64,000 bases of DNA from Galerina marginata (taxonomy: Eukaryota > Basidiomycota > Agaricomycetes > Agaricales > Galerinaceae): assembly GCA_023014335.1 (NCBI GenBank), contig JAECYW010000020.1, positions 434,001 through 498,000 on the forward strand, written 5' to 3'. This document shows positions 1 through 11,300 of the stretch, piece by piece (the first letter of the stretch is position 1; each line of letters opens with the position of its first letter). The notes beneath the pieces were generated by a model. That model saw nothing but the letters and a program-made list of their open reading frames with translations, made no database searches and had not been told where the DNA came from. A program made the position numbers and the translations under genes.

Positions 1-2
1 TC

Positions 3-1646
3 CGTATTTTCCACGACATCAATCCGAGTTCAAAGGACGATCCCGATGTTGGCCATTTATTAAACGTGTTAGGGCACATGCCCTTTGCTGTCGCTCTCAT
101 GGCGCGGCTAGCAGAGGATGCGCATTCGACAGCCAAGGACCTGCTGGTTGCATGGGCCGATTCTGGTCCTAATTTGCTCTCTGACGACCCGGAACAGAGC
201 ATGAATCGGAGCATCAGTCTTTCTGTTGACAGTGATCTTGTCCAGCGGAACCCCAATGCGGTTCAACTCCTCGCTATTCTCTCATTGCTACCAGCTGGGA
301 CGACAAAGGAGAATCTCCGTTGGTGGGTGCCGTCACTCACGGCTGCCATGATTCTCTCTGCTACTGCCACCTTAACTAAGGCAGGATTATTGGTCGAGAA
401 CAAGCGGAAAGACATTGCGTCTCCAGTCTTATTCATGATCCCAGTTGTCCAGTCATTTATGAAGCATAACCGAATTAAAGACAAACTCCGGAACCAGATA
501 TATCAGGCGTGCTGCCAGTTTGTCCTGGATCATGCCTGTCGCTATGATGAATCCGCATTCTCTAATAACTCGAAAGTACTTGCAGCCGAAGACATTAACA
601 TCCAGTCCATCCTTTTTGACTCATCTACACTACAGAGTACTGATCTGTCTGACAAAACTATTGACGCTCTCATTGCATTTTGCTGGTATCGTTCTGATAC
701 AAAGCCCGATCCTGAAATGACCAAACATGCAGTGACAGTAGCTGAAAGCTATGGCGTCAAGAGTTATATAGCCTCGGCCATATGGTGCTTGGGCAGCACC
801 TATTATGATATTGGCCAATATCACCTCGCCTATGATCTCCTCCAGAAAGCCTACGAGATTTTCAACAACCTTCCTAAGGCTGACCCGAGATTGCAGGGGC
901 TTAGTGGCCTGTGTGGAACAGATCTCGTAAATGCTGCCAGTTCATTCATAGACAATAAGGATGAGGTTGTTTCGTTAGCCCTCAAGGTCGGAGAAAAGTG
1001 TGCTGATCTTTCGGATGATATACGTGGCAAGAGTCTTGTTTCTATCGGGGGTGCTCTGCTTTGGACTACTCGATACCAGGAAGCCTTATCCTACCTGGAT
1101 CAGGGTTGCACTTTACTGCGGGCTGTGAAGAATGCTCCCAACCTTGCTGATGCATGCCAGGTCATTGCCCAGGTGCATTATAAAGAGCAAAGGTTTTCAG
1201 ATGCGCTAGATGCCATAGAAGAAGCATGGAGGCTGGCTGAAGTGTCCGATTATCCATCCCTTCAGGTGAACATTGCTGGGCAATTCTGCATGATCCTCTT
1301 CAGTGTCAACAGGGATGCAGAAGCATGGAACTACCTTGAAATATACCTTACAAAGGCCCGGCACATTGGGCACCCTGATTTAATTGCACATGCATTAGAA
1401 TACATGGGCTACGGGTACCTCCGTCAAGGTGCCTACCAAAATGCCTATAGCGCCTTTGAGGCTGCTGCGACACAATATCTCAATAGTAGTTTCCCCTCGG
1501 CGGAACAGATTTGCATGGACAACATGGCGAGAATCAACCAGAAGCAGGCAGACCCTGATTCAATTGTTGCGTTTAAGAGGCCAACTGCTGATGACGGGAA
1601 GTCACTTTTCTACCCATTTAGCCAATCACCTCAGATTCACCTGTGA
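3..1646 (+). CDS. NB-ARC/TPR NLR-type receptor, 3' part (cut by window start)
   Basis: The frame is already open at base 3 and runs to TGA at 1644-1646, so the gene starts outside the window. The first residues (RIFHDINPSSKDDPD, then LGHMPFAVALMA) align with the end of the NB-ARC ATPase of the paralogues at 26847-30024 and 35528-38699; LGHMPF is the GLPL-like motif. A helical stretch with the MNRSI..SVDSDLV pattern follows, then three or more tetratricopeptide-like helix pairs, for example around WCLGSTYYDIGQYHLAYD and LEYMGYGYLRQGAYQNAY. Proteins of this family are STAND signalling ATPases: the TPR part senses a ligand and the ATPase oligomerises. No stop or frameshift was seen in the visible part. 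The ligand and the downstream effect cannot be read from the sequence. Confidence 0.85.
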   Translation, partial: RIFHDINPSSKDDPDVGHLLNVLGHMPFAVALMARLAEDAHSTAKDLLVAWADSGPNLLSDDPEQSMNRSISLSVDSDLVQRNPNAVQLLAILSLLPAGTTKENLRWWVPSLTAAMILSATATLTKAGLLVENKRKDIASPVLFMIPVVQSFMKHNRIKDKLRNQIYQACCQFVLDHACRYDESAFSNNSKVLAAEDINIQSILFDSSTLQSTDLSDKTIDALIAFCWYRSDTKPDPEMTKHAVTVAESYGVKSYIASAIWCLGSTYYDIGQYHLAYDLLQKAYEIFNNLPKADPRLQGLSGLCGTDLVNAASSFIDNKDEVVSLALKVGEKCADLSDDIRGKSLVSIGGALLWTTRYQEALSYLDQGCTLLRAVKNAPNLADACQVIAQVHYKEQRFSDALDAIEEAWRLAEVSDYPSLQVNIAGQFCMILFSVNRDAEAWNYLEIYLTKARHIGHPDLIAHALEYMGYGYLRQGAYQNAYSAFEAAATQYLNSSFPSAEQICMDNMARINQKQADPDSIVAFKRPTADDGKSLFYPFSQSPQIHL

Positions 1647-1793
1647 GCACAGTGTCGATTTCCAATTCATAGTTACTTAAGTTTATCTTTCCGCCTCTGG
1701 CACCAGAATCTTAGTATCTACAATTTATTCTTTAATTTCATTATTTGATTATAGACGACTTAGAAGGTCACCATTGAACAACCAATTGATATA

Positions 1794-2371
1794 CAGTCGT
1801 CTCTGCCTTAACCCATACCTGAGATAACCCATACTCTCTTAAAGTCCATACTTTTTTGGGTCCACCAAGTTGGTTCGCAGGGAAATGCACGCCATAACCC
1901 ATAACTCTGTGATAGTCCATAACCCATATCCCTCCCAGCGGAAAACCCATAGGTATGGGTACTGGATGACTGTAGACCCTGAGCTACATTGCTGAATAAT
2001 TCAATTGACCAAGTATGGATCAAGGTGGTGTGCCGCTTGTGGCTGGTCCGAAGGCGAAAAACAAACCAATTTCCTACAAATCAAACCCTATCATGGCCGC
2101 AAAACCTCCAAATCACAGCAAGCAACAATCGTGAGAACATCGAGATCAATGGGCGGATAAGCTTTCTCCTTCAAACAAGCGTTAAATCCAATCAGTGGCC
2201 ATAACTTCTAACTACTAACATATAGTCCGTATTTTTCTGATTTTTTTCGGGCTTTTTTTGTTATTTTTCTGATTTTTTGAACATTTCGCCTCACTCCCAA
2301 AGTACATACTCTCCAATACCCCATACCCTGAGCTGTCCACGGAGGGGTATGGGTTAAGGCAGAGACGACTG
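1794..2371. mobile_element. Tc1/mariner-type MITE, 578 bp
   Basis: Both ends carry the same 26-bp inverted repeat, beginning CAGTCGTCTCTGCC, without a mismatch. It lies directly inside TA dinucleotides at 1792-1793 and 2372-2373, so the inverted match including TA is 28 bp. A TA target duplication and a CAGT terminus are the hallmark of Tc1/mariner elements. The interior has no transposase-like frame. It holds many scattered CCCATA/GGTATGGG motifs near both ends and an A/T-rich centre. It lies about 150 bp behind the NB-ARC/TPR gene. Confidence 0.85.
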
Positions 2372-2568
2372 TATGCCCAGACCGGTAAGACAATCCGCAA
2401 CGTTACGCACCATCACCCTGCATCGGTCATCTTCCATGCAATCCATCCTCTCAACCGCCAACCTGTTCTTGCTGGTTCTTCGCCAGGCGAGTCGCATCCT
2501 CGCTTGTCGTCAAATCCACGAGGCTTGACCACAACCGGATCGATTCTAGAACGAAGAAGTTTCAGCCA

Positions 2569-5261
2569 AAACGTCATTCGATCCTCGAAAACTTTACATA
2601 CTTTCAGGCCACATCTTTCATTCCTATCAATCCTCGAAGTCGCTACCGCATCACGAGAGAATTTTCGGTTTGGTAGGCGTCCGAGCAGACTCGGCGTTCC
2701 CCTGAATTAGAGTTCTAGGCTGAAGAACGTTCAACCAATATTTATCGACCTCAAAATGCCCCACATACCTTCAGTTTGCACCTTCCTTTCCCTTCTTAGT
2801 TCCACGAGTCGGTCCTCTTGGTATTCTTTGAGTTGCTTATGGTGACCCCGACTGACAATGATTCTAGGAGAAAGAAGAATGTTCGATGAAATGTTGATTA
2901 GCCTTTAACACGCACTGCATACCTTCAGCCCGCGCCTTCCAGCCAAATATTCATCCTCTCAACCGCCAGCAAGGCGTAACACCATCTCCTGTCGAGTCTT
3001 CGGTGGCCGCCAGAGGTAAATCGGTGTTCTTGCAGGCTTTAGTTCGATCACGAGTATTCTAGCCCTACAATTAGATGAGCAAGAATCTTCGCATTACGTA
3101 TCTTGAAATACATACCACTGCAGGAACACAGACGTTCGAACCCGTCGCATTGGAAGGTTATGCTCAAGTGACAAACTGAGCCTCTGGAGCAAAAGGACTG
3201 AAAGAACACCGAAGAGACGTTGGAAGGCTCGATCTATGGGGTGGTAGAGTCCAGGCTGAGAGTTGAGAGTACCAACGGCGCAGGCGAAGGGCGAGAGGGT
3301 AAAGATGAGCCAAGACAGGTCATCGAACCGGCATTGGCTGTCGAGTATGCGCCATTTGAGCCTATGAGCGTACATCCACCCTCGGAGCGAGAAGCGAAGC
3401 AGGCACTTTCGAAGGCTCTTCCCTCTCTTGACGCCGGAATTATTGCTTGCGGGTACACAGTGCGTGCCGAATGCTCTTCGTCTTCGCGCAGTGTCAGAAT
3501 TTGGGAGCGTCGATGTTGGGCATCCATGTGAAAGTCGAACGGCTCGTGTCAGACGAACGGCGAGAGTTCTGTTGGAAGAGGCAGGAGGATGTCGAAGATG
3601 GTACGTATTTGAATTTCGGTTCAGTTCCATCGTCTTGACCATCTTTGATCGATCGAGGGCAGGGTTGGCCCTCAGGCTTCCCTCTTTCCCCCCTCTGTTC
3701 TAGATCTCTATATCCTCAATCCACATGCACGATCGTGACTCCTTCAAGTTGGTAGTTGTTCAGGAGCGGACACGAGTTGATGAAATCGCGGTCATTGGGA
3801 CTTACACCCCGGAATAGCATCAAGGACCGGCAACTGGGCCTAGAGACGAATTTGCGCCTGGGAATCAAGGGAAGGCCTTGGGAAGCTGGATCACGATGTC
3901 GGACGGTGGTATCGAAGGGTGTGAGGTATAAGAGGAAGAGAGAGGTCGGTCGAATTTGGCGGAGCTGGTTCGTTGATGGCGCCAATCAATTGAGATTGTG
4001 GTCGGCCACGTTTTTCCTGTCCTGTTTGTTAATAAGGAGAAGAATGGCGTAGGAAGATGCTGAGGTTCTCGCATTTCCATCCACTTTAGGAGGTTCCACC
4101 TGTTAAATCCTGGCGACAAAAGAGGTCCATGAAACGGCCACTGGTGGCTCGGAGGAAGGAAAAGGATGTAGGCCGCGGCGGTGGATCCAGCTTTCTTCGT
4201 AGATATCCTCCTTACGACTCGGATCCCACCGACACCACAACTCGTGATGTGACAACCAAGGAGGTGGCTCAAGCTGGATAACTTTGGACCCTCCGCTACA
4301 TAATATTCATTCTTGAATTCACATCCGAGCAAATTTTTCCGAGTTCTGGCCGTTGGAGTCTGGGGTAGGATTGGACATGGTCATGGGAAGGATGAGGTTT
4401 GACAGAATGAAAGAATTTGGGTAAATGGGAGGCAGGGTACGGAGTTCTAGAGCCTTGAACGTTGAACGACAAACAGCTTCTACCTGTGACGACAATCTTC
4501 TCCAAATATTCTCCTAAAATGCACGTCCATTGAATAAGCGAGCATCGAAACGACAAACGAGGTTCCTCTGCAAGCAACAGATCAACAGCGAGAATATAAG
4601 GTCGCGTCTGATAGCCAAATTGAAGATAAAGAAACTGGGAAGCTTTGAGACTCCTGTCCGGTGTTGACCTGTAAATCAGTCTTGTCGTCGTCGTGTGCGG
4701 CTCAGAGGTTTATTTTGAGGTACGGCTGTCAGGGAATAAGCAAGCATCGCGCGTGAGGAGGTCGCAGACTCGCAACACTGTCAATAAAGTATTAAAGGTG
4801 TAAATAAGATGTGCGAAGCAAAATTACCTCGTCCTGACTTGAATTCAAGTTGTAAACGACTGAGGAAGATGAACCCATCGTGGTTGATCGCAAGGAAAGT
4901 CGGAGCACAGCCACATCTCGACCACCGAATTTTGTGCCAAATATTTTTGGGCTCTTTTACCTCTACTGATGCTCATTCGAATGTCCTTGGAATGACGACG
5001 CCCACCCCCCTACACTTGACGCTCTATGCTTGAAAATCAACGCCAATGATGCCGACTGATAAATTTCTGGGACCGTACCAAAACTCGTCGCAATTCTAAT
5101 TCTTTCGTCTATTGGAAGGTCGCCTGTGACAATCATAGGAATTCTGCTCTCGGCGGTTTGGATTTTTTTCCAACTCAAGGAAAGTCAAAGATGATAGAGA
5201 TCGTAGTCCTGAGATCTGCGCCTTAAATACCCCGTAAGTTGAAGGCGATGCGGGTGGGAAG
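2569..5261. repeat. Spacer of tandem duplication unit, copy A (no gene seen)
   Basis: This 2.7-kb stretch aligns over its whole length with 15720-18340, with many small indels and substitutions. Clear anchors are the block around ACGCACTGCATACCTTCAGC (2915-2960 against 16078-16120) and the block around GAGCAAGAATCTTCGCATTA (3075-3100 against 16240-16262). The open frames in this copy, such as 3094-3642 minus, are broken in the other copy, so I do not call them genes. The 195 bases between the MITE and this block (2374-2568) also hold nothing recognisable. Confidence 0.7.
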
Positions 5262-5269
5262 GACATATG

Positions 5270-5910
5270 AGGACCCCCGAAAGTCCCCTAGAAGGTATGT
5301 TTTCGCCCAGATGTCCTGTACCCGGACTTTTTTTCGGCTCTGCGAGGCATTTTGTACCCGGACTTTCGTACAGACCTCCTCCGAGTGCCATTTGTACCCG
5401 GACTTTCGATACAAAGCTCTAAAAAGGCATCAAAAATCCCAAAAATCCTCAAAAAATTCTTTTCGAGCTCTTCGAGCTCGGGCCCGGGGCGATCTGAGAA
5501 AGCGTAATTTTGGCTCCGTAGTTTCTTCCAGTCGATTGCTGAAGAGTTTTAGGCCCAAAAAAATCAAAGAATTCAACACGACTTTATTTTTGCTGCGAAT
5601 TGCGCCGCAGGCCGCGTTGAAGACGAACTAGCGGCCAAATAGTCCCAACTATGCTCAATAAAGGCAAAATTGGGCTCAATATCAACGCCAAAAGGCGTAC
5701 CTTGGACCCTTATTTTCGGTTCTCCAGGACCCGTCCTGTACCCGGACTTTAAAACATACCTTCAGTGGAGGTGTTTGTACCCGGACTTTTGGACATACAT
5801 TGGTCCCAAAATTGGCCATTTGTACCCGGACTAGGTACAAACCTTCGCCTGCGGCGGGCAATTTGTAACCGGATTCGATACATACCTCTTAGGGGGCTTT
5901 CGGGGGTCCT
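5270..5910. mobile_element. hAT-like MITE with subterminal repeats, 641 bp
   Basis: The block is missing at the matching place in duplicate copy B (about 18310), so it is an insertion. It is bounded by the 8-bp direct repeat GACATATG at 5262-5269 and 5911-5918. Its ends form an imperfect inverted repeat of about 30 bp starting AGGACCCCCGAAAG. An 8-bp target duplication fits the hAT superfamily. Inside, seven copies of a motif near TGTACCCGGACTTT (the last two diverged) lie in direct orientation in two clusters near the ends, as expected for transposase-binding subterminal repeats. No transposase is encoded, so it must be moved in trans. Confidence 0.8.
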
Positions 5911-6767
5911 GACATATGCCACACTGCCTGGAGGCGTTGAAAACAGTTCTAAAATTACTTACTTTCAACCACCATCGAAGTTTAGATTTGCAGGACTAAA
6001 TAGCACTCTCTTCGTCATGTTGGGCGAACAGCACGAGTCTGGGCAATCAGCTCTCCACCGTCCGCACCCCAAGGCCTCCAAACGGTCTCAAAGTCCTCTG
6101 CCTCTCCCCATCTCAGATGGATTCTTCAACCACAGCCAAAATGTGATTGTATCTGGCGGAAATTTCAACTACATCCAAACCAACAGTAAGTGTCCATGTT
6201 TCCGAGTGCCCAATGAATATTGACCTGCTCGCAGACAGTGGATTCCTACGCATCGAGAAAGCCGCAGTGTCTGCCGCAATGCATACATCTGGAGAGGAGT
6301 TCCAAAGACCTGGATGCTACGAGAATACGCGCGTCGCTGTTTTGGAGCGCCTCAGGAATTGGGGTGTTGCAGGTAAAGCGGAGGAAGACACGGACGAGAG
6401 GGTAATGTGGCTGTACGGCGATGCGGGTGCCGGAAAGTCTGCAATCGCACAGACACTTGCGGCGGAATGTGCGAAGATAAATCGCCTTCTTGGGAGCTTT
6501 TTCTTCTTCAGAAACGACTCAGATCGCGCCGACTATAGTGGTTTAGCAGCGACTCTGGCTTATCAGGCCGTGACAGTTATACCAACGCTCAAAGCATACG
6601 TCGCTGCTATTGTCGAGCAGGATCCCAAGATTTTCGAGAAAGATCTCGAACTGCAATTCCAATCCCTTCTCATTGATCCCCTCAATTCCCTTGTACGTCG
6701 GGCAGGATTCTCTCTCTCTTCGATCCCTCGCTTCATTATCATTGATGGCCTTGACGAATGCTCGACC

Positions 6768-7171
6768 TGTTACGAACGCACGTCTTATCTAATCTTTTTC
6801 TTTTTCTTTCTTATCTCTCGACCCGGTCTCGTGATCTCAACCTATGTACACAGCCACATCATCTCTCGATGAACACTTTACGCATAGCATCGCGCGTAGC
6901 ATTATGACTCTCATCTTTCTCTTACTTACGCAGCCTTTTGTTACTTGTTTCATACGCAGCCTCTACGTAGCCTTACGCTGCCTTACGCTGCCTCCGGACA
7001 TTCCGTTTCATCTTCGAATTACTATATATACTAAGTAGATTACAACCTTGTACTCTAGCTTAGTATCGTTATTGATACCTTCTTTGCCTCGCATTGCACG
7101 CGCTCGAACTTAGACTCTGATTCGGTTATCACGCAATAGCAAGACAGCTATCTACGAGTCGAACCGTAACA
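6768..7171 (+). repeat. 5' LTR of the chromovirus
   Basis: 404 bp, with 6-bp inverted ends TGTTAC/GTAACA. It contains a pyrimidine-rich stretch (6790-6815), the direct repeat CCTTACGCTG at 6970-6990 and a TATA box at 7023-7030. Short open frames inside it (for example 6844-7038) recur in the 3' LTR and are not genes. Confidence 0.95.
7023..7030 (+). promoter_or_regulatory. LTR TATA box
   Basis: TATATATA lies in the 3' third of the LTR. Transcription would be expected to begin about 30 bases downstream, close to the AGCTTAGTAT at 7057-7066 that pairs with the primer-binding site. The same box in the 3' LTR is at about 13619-13626. Confidence 0.6.
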
Positions 7172-7173
7172 GA

Positions 7174-7183
7174 ATACTAAGCT
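7174..7183 (+). promoter_or_regulatory. Putative self-priming primer-binding site
   Basis: ATACTAAGCT starts two bases after the LTR end and is the exact reverse complement of AGCTTAGTAT at 7057-7066 in the LTR. There is no TGG start that would pair with a tRNA CCA end. In Tf1 of fission yeast the first 11 bases of the mRNA fold back onto such a site and prime minus-strand synthesis; the geometry here is the same with 10 bases. Confidence 0.65.
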
Positions 7184-7366
7184 CTTACTCGAACTCTACG
7201 CCTATACGCTTCTGCGCCTACGCGTACATCACCCCAACCGAACAAACGACGAAACTCTGACACTACGGCTACCACGACCGAATACCGAGACCCCGAACCA
7301 GAAATCCCTGACGAATCAGACACCACCACTCCATATCGTTCCCCATCCCTTGAACCCCTCGAAATC

Positions 7367-8362
7367 ATGGTTAACGAAACCGATTCTACCAAAGGACTCG
7401 GACTCATTGCAAAACCAGAATACTGGGATGGCGACAGGAAGAAGTACGACACCTTCAAATACCAGATCAAGCTTTACCTGGTTGGAAACGAAGACAAGCT
7501 TAACACGGACGACAAGAAGATCTTGGTCGTTCTTTCCTTCCTCCGAGGAGGAGAAGCCGAAGAATGGGCACGACAGTTCGTTGACAATTGCGCCGCCCTT
7601 ACCAAAGCCGATCCAAATGTCAAAGGATTTGGCACTTATGCTGAATTCGAGAAGCAACTCGAAACAACCTTCAAGCCATTCGACAAGATCGGCGACGCCG
7701 TCAACGAACTCGAGAAACTTCAGATGGGCGATCGTCCTGCGGCCGACCACGTCACCACTTTTAATACTCTACTCGCCCAGTCTGAGATCAAGGACGAAGC
7801 AACAATCATTTGCCTCTTCCGACGATCCCTTCCCTTCAGGATTCTTAAAACCCTGATGACCCTGGACACCCAGCCTAAGGACTCCGCTGCTTGGAAGAAG
7901 AAGACTATTGAAATCGACAATAACTGGCGACGAATGAACGACGAACTGGCCCGGATCAAGAACAGGAACACCCCTTCTGGACGAACCACTTCCTCTTTCT
8001 CCGCTTCGAACGATCGAAACAAACAAGGACGATTCACCCCTCGAAACTCCGAACCACCCAGACGCTACTCCTTCAAACCTCGCGCTGACCCAAACGCTAT
8101 GGACGTCGACGCTCTCACACTCGAAGAACGTAAGGAACACATAGACGCCGGTGCCTGCTTCACCTGTCACAAAGTCCTAGGGCACATTTCCCGAGACTGT
8201 CCCGATCGAAAGAAGACCCCCTCTCGAGGGAACTTCAAACCCAAGACCGATGTCAAGAAGATGGCTGCTCAAGTTCGCGCCCTCTCCAACGAGCAACACG
8301 AAGAATTTGCTAGGCTTCTCAATGAGGAAGAGACGGGTTTTCCAGGAGGAGAGTCGGACTGA
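7367..8362 (+). CDS. gag: Retrotransposon Gag (capsid and nucleocapsid)
   Basis: 331 codons. The first ATG in this frame is at 7367, although the frame is open from about 7181. The N-terminal two thirds match the retrotransposon Gag capsid pattern (WARQFVDNCA, then FKPFDKIGDAVNELEKLQMG). A basic, Ser/Pro-rich linker follows, then a zinc knuckle with ligands C, C, H, C in CFTCHKVLGHISRDC. Its spacing is CX2CX5HX4C, one residue longer between the second Cys and His than the usual CX2CX4HX4C. Gag forms the virus-like particle and packages element RNA in the cytoplasm. The frame ends with TGA at 8360-8362, where it overlaps pol by 37 nt in the -1 frame. Confidence 0.9.
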   Translation: MVNETDSTKGLGLIAKPEYWDGDRKKYDTFKYQIKLYLVGNEDKLNTDDKKILVVLSFLRGGEAEEWARQFVDNCAALTKADPNVKGFGTYAEFEKQLETTFKPFDKIGDAVNELEKLQMGDRPAADHVTTFNTLLAQSEIKDEATIICLFRRSLPFRILKTLMTLDTQPKDSAAWKKKTIEIDNNWRRMNDELARIKNRNTPSGRTTSSFSASNDRNKQGRFTPRNSEPPRRYSFKPRADPNAMDVDALTLEERKEHIDAGACFTCHKVLGHISRDCPDRKKTPSRGNFKPKTDVKKMAAQVRALSNEQHEEFARLLNEEETGFPGGESD

Positions 8363-8376
8363 CGTCGCTCTCTCCT
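8335..8376 (+). promoter_or_regulatory. Predicted -1 ribosomal frameshift signal, gag to pol
   Basis: In the gag frame the codons ACG GGT TTT give the slippery heptamer G GGT TTT (8335-8341), the canonical X XXY YYZ form. A -1 slip there enters the pol frame, which is open only from 8326. After a 5-nt spacer, AGGAGAG at 8347-8353 can pair perfectly with CTCTCCT at 8370-8376, leaving a 16-nt loop that contains the gag stop codon. Position, spacing and frame all agree. Confidence 0.75.
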
Positions 8377-11300
8377 CAAATATTTATTAATTCTGTAGAT
8401 AAGGTAGTCGAGCAATCGAATTCGTTTTATTTAAACGCTACCTTAATCGAAGGAATTAGTAAGAAAACCGTCAGAGAAAAAGCCCTCTTGGACAGTGGAG
8501 CCCAAGGAAAGTTCATCGACCAGAACTTTGCCAAACAGTCCGGGTTCACCACAAAAACTCTTCCTCAACCTATCACCGCCTTCAACGTCGACGGAACCCC
8601 AAACAAGAAAGGAACGATCAAGTCCTTTGTTACCCTCGAAACCGAAATCTCCGGACGAAAATCCAAAGAACTCTTCCTCGTCACTGGCTTAGGGAAACAG
8701 AAGCTCATCATCGGATACCCCTGGCTCAAGAAACACAACCCAATAGTCGACTGGAAAGCCGGAAAACTTGAATGGCGAAATCCGGAATCGAATTACTCAA
8801 ATGTCTTTCAAAGCAAACTCGGAACAGATCTCTCTTCCAGAACAAAACCTCCCCAACCCACCATTGAGGACGAACCGGAACCCCTTCCTTCTAATTCCAT
8901 CAAAACCCTCGGATTGGATGCTGACCACATTCTAGAACCCGTCATGGAAATGCGCGCTAACGAACTCGAACCCTTAGGGATCCATATCGGACGAATTATC
9001 TCTGACCCATTCTCCACCCAATTGAACGACTTCGAAGACGACGGCACCTTTGACACGGATACCCTCTACTCCGAACCGTCTTCTGGTTACCCTAAAGACG
9101 GAACGGAACACTCTTTCCCAGACGAACCTTCTGACGTCGAACCGCTCTCATTCGATAACATCAAAGACACCGACTGGCGTATCCCAATAAACCTGCGAAC
9201 CCTGGCTTGGAAACTCGAAGAAACTCACCCGGACGAACCAGACTTAGACGACGAACTCATTCGTCTGAATCTCTTCCGATATCTCCTTTTCAACGAATTA
9301 GATGCCGTTTCTATCCGAGCTAAGGAAACAACGTCCCAAGTCTTTGCTCAGAAATACGAGACCCAGGAAGAATTACCCGTCAAGGACCAAATCCCTTCCG
9401 AATTCCATGAGTTTCTAGACGTCTTCGACGAAGAGAAAGCCAACCGATTCCCTGAAGAGAGGCCATGGGACCACAAAATCGAAACCAAACCTGGTTTTGA
9501 ACCCAAAACCTTTAAAACGTACAACCTCACCCCCGAAGAACAAACTGAACTGGACAAATTCCTCAAAGAGAATCTCGAGAAAGGCTACATTCGACCATCG
9601 CAATCTCCCCAAGGATCACCTTTTTTCTTCGTCAAAAAGAAAGATGGAAAGCTTCGACCTTGCCAGGACTACCGTTACTTGAACGAATGGACCATCAAAA
9701 ATGCCTATCCTCTTCCTCTTATTACCGAACTTCTCGACAAACTCAAAGGCGCCAAGTTCTTCACCAAGTTCGATGTACGATGGGGCTATAACAACGTCAG
9801 GATCAAAGAAGGAGACCAATGGAAAGCAGCCTTCAGGACCAACCGCGGACTCTTCGAACCGACCGTCATGTTCTTTGGAATGTGTAATTCTCCCGCCACG
9901 TTCCAAGCCATGATGGATTCCATTTTTAAAGACATGATTGACGCCAATGAAATCATTGTTTATATGGACGATATTCTGATCTTTGCAAAAACCAAGAAAC
10001 AGCTGGACAACATTACCCGACGTGTTCTTCAACGCCTCAGAGAAAACGATCTATTCTTGAAACCCAAGAAATGCCTATTCAACAAAACCCAAGTAGACTA
10101 TCTAGGGATGATTGTTCAAGAAGGAAAGATTTCGATGGACTCCTCAAAACTCAAAGGGATCCGTGACTGGCCCGTTCCGAAAACCGTGAAAGAAGTACGA
10201 AGCTTCCTTGGCTTCGGAAACTTTTATCGAAAATTCATTCGAAAATACTCCGAAATTGTCAAACCACTTAACGAACTCCTCAAGAAAGACCACCCCTTTA
10301 ATTGGACTAACGAATGCCAGAACTCTTTTACTGATCTCAAACAAAGATTCACCGAGGAACCTGTCCTTCGCATGCCCGATGTCTCCAGGCCATTCCAGAT
10401 CGAAGCTGACGCCTCGAAATACGCATCTGGCGCTGTCCTCACCCAAACCGACACCAATGGCGCCCGACATCCCGTTGCCTTCATTTCGAAAACCTTCAAT
10501 CCAACCGAATGGAACTATGAGATCTACGACCGAGAACTCCTCGCTATCATGCGCGCTCTCAAGGAATGGAGGCACTATATTCAAGGATCCGCTCATCCCG
10601 TTACTGTCCTTTCCAACCACCAAAACCTCACCTACTTCCGCTCCACTCAGAAACTCAACCGACGACAAGCCCGATGGGCCCTTACTCTATCAGAATTCAA
10701 CATCGAACTCAAACACATTCCTGGATCACAAATGATCCAATCCAACAACCTTTCTCGACGACCTGACCATATTCCAGATGAAGACCACGACAACGAAGAC
10801 CGGATCCTTCTTCCCGAATCATTATTCCTTCCTGTCATCGACGTCGACCTTCAAGACCTCATTGCCAGTGCTGAAAACTGGGACAAAATTGCTCTCGACA
10901 CTCTCGAAGAACTATTGAAAAACGGACCGCACCCACTCATCAAAGACTTAGAAGATTGGGTCGTCGAACGGCACAACGACAAACCTGTACTATTCTATCG
11001 AGGGAAAAACTACATCCCAGACTCCCTTCCTCTTCGACAGGAAATCCTTCGAAGACACCACGATCACCTCACCGCCGGTCACCCCGGAGAACTCGAAACC
11101 TATAATTCTGTCGCTCAACACTACTGGTGGCCAGGAATGAGGCTATTCGTCAAAAACTACGTCAAAGGCTGTGCTAACTGCCAACAGTTCAAGATCAATC
11201 GAAACCCATCACATCCTTCCTACACCGCCACTCAAGGGCCAAAATCAAACAGACCCTTCGCACAAGTTTACATGGATTTCATAACTGACCTACCCTCTTC

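Noticed and set aside
3125..3140. tRNA B-box-like GTTCGAACCC
   Set aside because: No A box, acceptor stem or anticodon arm can be folded around it; the duplicate at 16308 has the same core but different flanks.
3094..3642. 182-codon open frame on the minus strand in duplicate spacer A
   Set aside because: The homologous stretch in copy B has indels that break the frame, and no family motif is present.
6844..7038. 64-codon frame found twice (also 13440-13634)
   Set aside because: It lies inside the LTRs and is repeated only because the LTRs are.
8808..10668. Several antisense frames of 70-175 codons opposite pol
   Set aside because: They are shadows caused by the biased codon use of pol and have no motif.
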